Source: Spirochaetia bacterium (lineage in GTDB: Bacteria > Spirochaetota > Leptospiria > Leptospirales > Leptonemataceae). Taken from it: a stretch of 64,000 bases of DNA. The translations under genes and the position numbers were made by a program. Positions 60,520 to 64,000 of the stretch are shown piece by piece. The DNA is taken from contig VFLI01000051.1 in assembly GCA_009885105.1 (NCBI GenBank), forward strand, positions 1 to 64,000, written 5' to 3'. The first letter of the stretch is position 1. Every line of letters begins with the position of its first letter. Under the pieces are notes generated by a model, which was given only the letters and a program-made list of their open reading frames with translations, was not told the origin of the DNA and ran no database searches.

Positions 60520-60566
60520 ATATTACTGTATATATTAATTCTGTCAATATTATTATTGACAGAATT
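60520..60566 (-). promoter_or_regulatory. vapBC promoter with 13-bp palindromic operator
   Basis: AATTCTGTCAATA (60537-60549) and TATTGACAGAATT (60554-60566) are perfect inverted arms around a four-base loop. TTGACA (60542-60547), a 16-base spacer and TAATAT (60520-60525) lead to the ATG after eight bases. The TTGACAGAAT core recurs in the promoter cassettes at 4.3 and 6.7 kb. Confidence 0.66.
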
Positions 60567-60604
60567 TTAATCCCTCTGCCATTCTTGAGTCGCCAAAAAT
60601 AATC

Positions 60605-60916
60605 TCACGACTCTTCCCTTCTCTGAATCTCCTCCACCTGCCGGCAGAGGCTGGCAATGGCATGCTCCTGCGTCTTGATCTTCCGCTGCATTTCCAGAAG
60701 CACGGAAAGAAAAACGCCGTCCGCCGGATTGGGACAGGCAGCCATCACGCCGGCCTGAATATGAATTTTTGCGCTGAGCATGATCTCGTCGAACAGAGCC
60801 TGGTCGGCCTTACGAAGAGCCCGGCGAAACTTGCGAAAGCGATCGCGGACAATTTCGATCTGCTGCGAATACGGTAATACCGTGCGGCCCACTAGCGCGA
60901 CTCCAACTTTAAGCAC
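60605..60916 (-). CDS. Hypothetical protein with C-terminal coiled coil
   Basis: The 103-residue protein is basic and helical in the middle (VRDRFRKFRRALRKADQALF), then has a hydrophobic stretch and a C-terminal coiled coil (LLEMQRKIKTQEHAIASL). The start is a GTG at 60916; a GTG a few codons later is possible. It directly follows the inverted-repeat element at 60930. No family is recognised. It may be cotranscribed with the RadA-like gene through that element. Confidence 0.6.
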   Translation of the reverse strand: MLKVGVALVGRTVLPYSQQIEIVRDRFRKFRRALRKADQALFDEIMLSAKIHIQAGVMAACPNPADGVFLSVLLEMQRKIKTQEHAIASLCRQVEEIQRREES

Positions 60917-60929
60917 TGTGCTGCCGGAA

Positions 60930-61060
60930 GTTCACGCAGAGAACGCAGGGGCCGCCGAGAGGGATGCATTAATAAATTATTCAAAGTCCCGGAACGATTG
61001 CGCACCGCTTCGCTTTCCATTTTCTTGCTCTGCGCTCTTTCTGCGATCTCTGCGTGAAAC
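60930..61060. repeat. 131-bp inverted-repeat element with TTCACGCAGAG ends
   Basis: The left end is GTTCACGCAGAG and the right end is CTCTGCGTGAAAC, its inverse. The centre carries AAGTCCCGGAACGATTGCGC (60983-61002), close to the GTCCCGGGACG centre of the 592 element. It sits between two genes on the same strand and ends two bases before the stop codon of the next gene. Confidence 0.75.
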
Positions 61061-61061
61061 A

Positions 61062-61715
61062 TTATCTTACTCTTGCGCGGGCACTGGCGGCCGCTTCCCC
61101 TCCGATCAAGCCCCGCGACTGCGGCAGCATCTCTGCATCGCCGTGCGCCTCAACCTGCCAGATCGGCGCAGACAGAGCGCGAATTTTTGAAATCACTGAC
61201 GGGAAATTCGGATGCGGATAATTTTCCTTCTCCACCAGAAAAAGCGCAGTGCCGCGCCGGTTTATTTCTAAAAGCATTTTACAGAACATATTGAGAAGAT
61301 AGGCCCCCTCTTCCAGCGCCACATCGGCGTCGAAAAACTGTTTGAGCGGAGCGAGAAAAAACGTGATCCCTTCCGGCGGATGCCGAATCATGTCTTTTAC
61401 CGCTTCCAGAATGTGGTACGGCGTGAACACGCGCTGCACGGTGACGGCAGAAAGCAGAATATCAGGATTGCAGTCGAAGCGGGCCGCCTCATCCGCGAGC
61501 TGGAAGACATCAAACCGCATGGCGCAGTCCAGAATATGCACATCGCGCCCCTGCAGGGCCAGTCGCCCCGCCCACGTGTGCGCCAGTGAAAAAAAACCGC
61601 TTTTTCCCGTTACCAGCGCCGTGTGCTTCAAGTCACCGGGAGGCGCAGGCCGGGAAAAAACGGGCCGATTCTGCGGCAGATAAACTACGCGGGGATGCAA
61701 CTTTTCGAGGAGCAT
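61062..61715 (-). CDS. Rad51/RadA-like protein with degenerate P-loop
   Basis: The 217-residue protein has VTGKSGFF at about residues 36-43: the GKS survives, but the preceding Gly-x4 spacing is lost. The following RDVHILDCAMRFDVFQLADE and LLSAVTVQRVFTPYHILEAV match the strand and helix set of Rad51/RadA ATPases. A DNA-repair or recombination-mediator role is inferred; activity as an ATPase is doubtful. It has its own promoter, with a very short leader, and a palindrome in the spacer. Confidence 0.6.
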   Translation of the reverse strand: MLLEKLHPRVVYLPQNRPVFSRPAPPGDLKHTALVTGKSGFFSLAHTWAGRLALQGRDVHILDCAMRFDVFQLADEAARFDCNPDILLSAVTVQRVFTPYHILEAVKDMIRHPPEGITFFLAPLKQFFDADVALEEGAYLLNMFCKMLLEINRRGTALFLVEKENYPHPNFPSVISKIRALSAPIWQVEAHGDAEMLPQSRGLIGGEAAASARARVR

Positions 61716-61720
61716 ACTAC

Positions 61721-61749
61721 CACATAAATGTAGGCTACATATTTGACAA
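61721..61749 (-). promoter_or_regulatory. Promoter of the RadA-like gene with ATGTAG-N-CTACAT palindrome
   Basis: TTGTCA (61744-61749), a 17-base spacer and TATGTG (61721-61726) precede the ATG at 61715 by five bases. The spacer holds ATGTAGGCTACAT (61728-61740), a palindrome with one central base. It could be a repressor site. Confidence 0.58.
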
Positions 61750-61781
61750 GTAATAAAGGACGGCCGGAGAAGAAAATTCTC

Positions 61782-63998
61782 TTATTTCGATTTCTTCAAA
61801 TATTTTTCCAGCATTTCCGACAGTTCGATTCTCATGAAAGGCTTGGATATACTGGCTGTAAAACCGTATTCAGCTGGATTTTCCATAACAGGATCATCAG
61901 CGTATCCGCTTACCACAAAAACTGGCACATCGCTGTCCAATTTTCTGATCTCCCCAACAGCCTCAAGGCCGCCCATGCCTCCAGGCACAGTCAGGTCCAG
62001 AATCAGTGAGGCAACGGGGCGGTTATTGTTTCTTTCCTGAACAAATAATTCCACCGCTTCACTGCCGCTGCTTCTGGTAACAACGCTGTAGCCCAGCGAT
62101 ACCAGCATCGCCTCCAGTGTTTCTCGAATCACTTCTTCATCGTCCATAACAAGTATCAATCCGCTGCCCCGGTGATGCGACGATGCGGCGCTCTGCTCGA
62201 TCTGTGCTTCCGGCGTTGCCGGCAGATAAATATGAAATGTGGTGCCGACTCCGGGCTCCGACGCAACGTCTATCACGCCTTCATGACGTTTGATGATAGA
62301 ATACGATGTGGCCAGACCCAGGCCGTGTCCTTTTGTCTTTGTGGTATAGAAGGGATCGAAGATGCGGGGTAAAATATTCTTTGGTATTCCGATGCCGGAA
62401 TCCTTGATCGACAATCGGACATAGTGCCGGTCTGCAAGAGCAGCGTGCTCAATTTCACCGGGCGAAATGTTTCTGGCTGTCACCTCAATATTTCCGCCGT
62501 CCGGCATGGCCTGCTGGGCATTGATAATAATATTGTCGATCACCTGTTCGATCTGGCTTCTGTCAATACTGCACGGCCAGAGATTATCCGGAACATTAAA
62601 ACTGCTTGAGACACTGGAGCCGCTGAGTGCGAACTTCGCTGTCTCCTCGACAAATGGAAACAATTGCTCAATTTTCTGCATCGGCGCGCCCCCTTTCGCA
62701 AAGGTAAGCAATTGCTGCGTGAGTCCCCGCGCTCTGTAAATTGTGTTCAGGGCTTTTTCAAGATAACCGGAAATTGTATGGTCCTGCGAAAGAACATTTG
62801 CAAGATCGATATAACTGAAGATACCCGCCATGAGATTGTTGAAATCATGAGCGATGCCGCCGGCCAGAACACCCAGCGATTCCAGTTTCTGCATCTGATT
62901 GCGCTGGTGCTCGAATCTTTCGCGTTCAATTTCCAGCTGCTTTCTCTCCGTGATATCCATGGCCGTTCCCTGTGCGCCGATGATGATACCCTGAGCATTC
63001 TTTAGAGGAATTGCGTTAATTAATAAAGTGTGGATGCTTCCGTCCCTGGCGATCTGGATGGTTTCATGTTGCTTTAATAATCCTCCGGTCATGAGGCGCG
63101 CAAACTCTTTCATATCTCTCTTGAACACTTCAGCCGGTTGAATATTGCCGAAGCTCTTACCGAGCATTTCCTCTAATCGGTATCCAAGAGCCTCTTCCCA
63201 GGCCGGGTTCAGATATGTAAAACACCCATGATCATCGGTTTTCCAGACAAGTTCCTGGGCGGTTTCCACCAGGCTGCGGTATTTTTCTTCGCTCTCCCGG
63301 AGATCTTTTTCCGCCTGTTGTCGTGCCGTTATGTTTCTGCCGATGGATAAAATCAGCAGCCTGCCGTCCATCGTTGTGATACTCGTCCCCGAATACTCGA
63401 AAGGAACCTGTGTCCCCTGTTTTGTAATCAAATCCATTTCAACAATGCCGAATCCCTCATTCAATATTTCTCCAGTTGCAGCTCCGGCTCTGCGCAGATC
63501 ATCTTCGCTGTAGTAACTTTCGGGGGCCTTCATTTCGGTAATTTCCTTATCACTGTAGCCCGTTATTTCGGAGAAACTCTTGTTCCACCGGACCGGCAGG
63601 GACAAGGCCGGATCAAATAGAAAAAAAGTATCCTGCATCATGTTGATCAACTTATCTGTGAGGGCTTTTTCCTCGCGCAGGGCATTCGCGCCCTGTTCGC
63701 GGCTTTTCCAGAAAAACCAGAGGAGGCCCGTGACAATCCAGACGCCGGCCAGGAAAATAAAAACAATTGCTGAAGTGATGTTTCTGTCTCTTTTCCATTG
63801 AGCCAGGTAATCATCCTCGGCCAGTCCTGCTATCACATAGAATGGTGCAGCCTCGATCCTCTGGTATGTCAGTGTTCTCATCGTCCGATCGAAGGGAGTC
63901 ACGGCAGAAAATGTCTTCTGTAAAACATGCGAATCAATGACAGCCTGCAGCTCACGGGAGATCGTCGCTTCACCGATGGTCAGAACGCTGCCATTCAT
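61782..63998 (-). CDS. Hybrid sensor histidine kinase (PAS-PAS-HisKA-HATPase-REC), partial
   Basis: The visible 738 residues start inside an extracytoplasmic sensor domain, then one helix (about 75-95, SAIVFIFLAGVWIVTGLLW). Two PAS domains follow (about 115-240 and 245-365). HisKA has GGIAHDFNN; HATPase has NIIINAQQAMPDGG, DSGIGIP and HGLGLATS. A C-terminal REC domain has Asp in LILDLTVPGG and ends ISKPFMRIEL. Phosphate passes from His to this Asp. The gene runs off the window edge, so the sensor's start is missing. Confidence 0.93.
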   Translation of the reverse strand: MNGSVLTIGEATISRELQAVIDSHVLQKTFSAVTPFDRTMRTLTYQRIEAAPFYVIAGLAEDDYLAQWKRDRNITSAIVFIFLAGVWIVTGLLWFFWKSREQGANALREEKALTDKLINMMQDTFFLFDPALSLPVRWNKSFSEITGYSDKEITEMKAPESYYSEDDLRRAGAATGEILNEGFGIVEMDLITKQGTQVPFEYSGTSITTMDGRLLILSIGRNITARQQAEKDLRESEEKYRSLVETAQELVWKTDDHGCFTYLNPAWEEALGYRLEEMLGKSFGNIQPAEVFKRDMKEFARLMTGGLLKQHETIQIARDGSIHTLLINAIPLKNAQGIIIGAQGTAMDITERKQLEIERERFEHQRNQMQKLESLGVLAGGIAHDFNNLMAGIFSYIDLANVLSQDHTISGYLEKALNTIYRARGLTQQLLTFAKGGAPMQKIEQLFPFVEETAKFALSGSSVSSSFNVPDNLWPCSIDRSQIEQVIDNIIINAQQAMPDGGNIEVTARNISPGEIEHAALADRHYVRLSIKDSGIGIPKNILPRIFDPFYTTKTKGHGLGLATSYSIIKRHEGVIDVASEPGVGTTFHIYLPATPEAQIEQSAASSHHRGSGLILVMDDEEVIRETLEAMLVSLGYSVVTRSSGSEAVELFVQERNNNRPVASLILDLTVPGGMGGLEAVGEIRKLDSDVPVFVVSGYADDPVMENPAEYGFTASISKPFMRIELSEMLEKYLKKSK

Positions 63999-64000
63999 CT

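Overview
The window looks like chromosome of a moderate-GC spirochaete of the order Leptospirales (Leptonema/Turneriella-like, or an uncultured relative). This is inference. The support is a set of lipoproteins with relaxed spirochaetal lipoboxes (LLNC, WNC, LSC, GGGC), an AraC regulator fused to a multi-helix membrane domain, FecR/ECF sigma pairs, a phasin-related protein, metX-metW, and several DUF374/PlsC-type acyltransferases. Most genes lie on the minus strand. I see no rRNA, tRNA or CRISPR array.

Layout. 1-780: the end of an unknown gene, one doubtful small ORF and a 135-bp inverted-repeat element. 782-3073: purL. 3.1-7 kb: an accessory patch with retroviral-type aspartic protease genes (two whole, one remnant), a DUF4258/DUF2283 pair, a DUF4143 ATPase and a coiled-coil protein. 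Three of these genes share one promoter-operator cassette. 7-12.4 kb: a lipoprotein, the AraC-type regulator, two acyltransferases and two exported proteins. 12.4-20.1 kb: a membrane 'spermidine synthase-like' gene survives only as its N-terminal end (12364-12744) and its C-terminal end (19683-20117). About 7 kb of AT-richer DNA lies between them, with four polytopic glycosyltransferase-like proteins and the first 60 codons of a fabF gene. 20-25.6 kb: cell-surface proteins and a first ECF sigma/FecR pair. 25.6-32.4 kb: metX-metW, exbB-exbD, DUF445 and a BFD-like ferredoxin.

32.5-35.4 kb: a second ECF sigma factor, its membrane FecR regulator and a FecR lipoprotein. 35.6-45.8 kb is the housekeeping core: an outer-membrane-like protein, pssA, tsaD, a C-terminal processing protease, radA, dnaB, rplI, ssb, rpsF and an acyltransferase. 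The usual rpsR is absent between ssb and rplI. 46-50.3 kb: a phasin-like gene behind two TGC palindromes, then a TetR-controlled operon of ppnP, a glycosyltransferase and a short-chain reductase-like protein. 50.5-54.5 kb: an M17 aminopeptidase, two exported proteins and an IS91-type transposase remnant. 54.5-59.8 kb: a giant Ser/Thr kinase-ATPase-GAF-histidine kinase gene interrupted by one in-frame amber codon in the kinase N-lobe. 59.9-64 kb: vapBC, a Rad51/RadA-like protein with a degenerate P-loop, and a hybrid histidine kinase cut by the window edge.

The most notable signals are the amber-interrupted kinase, the gene split around a glycan island, the repeated promoter-operator cassette, the apparent very short leaders of the accessory genes, and the missing rpsR.
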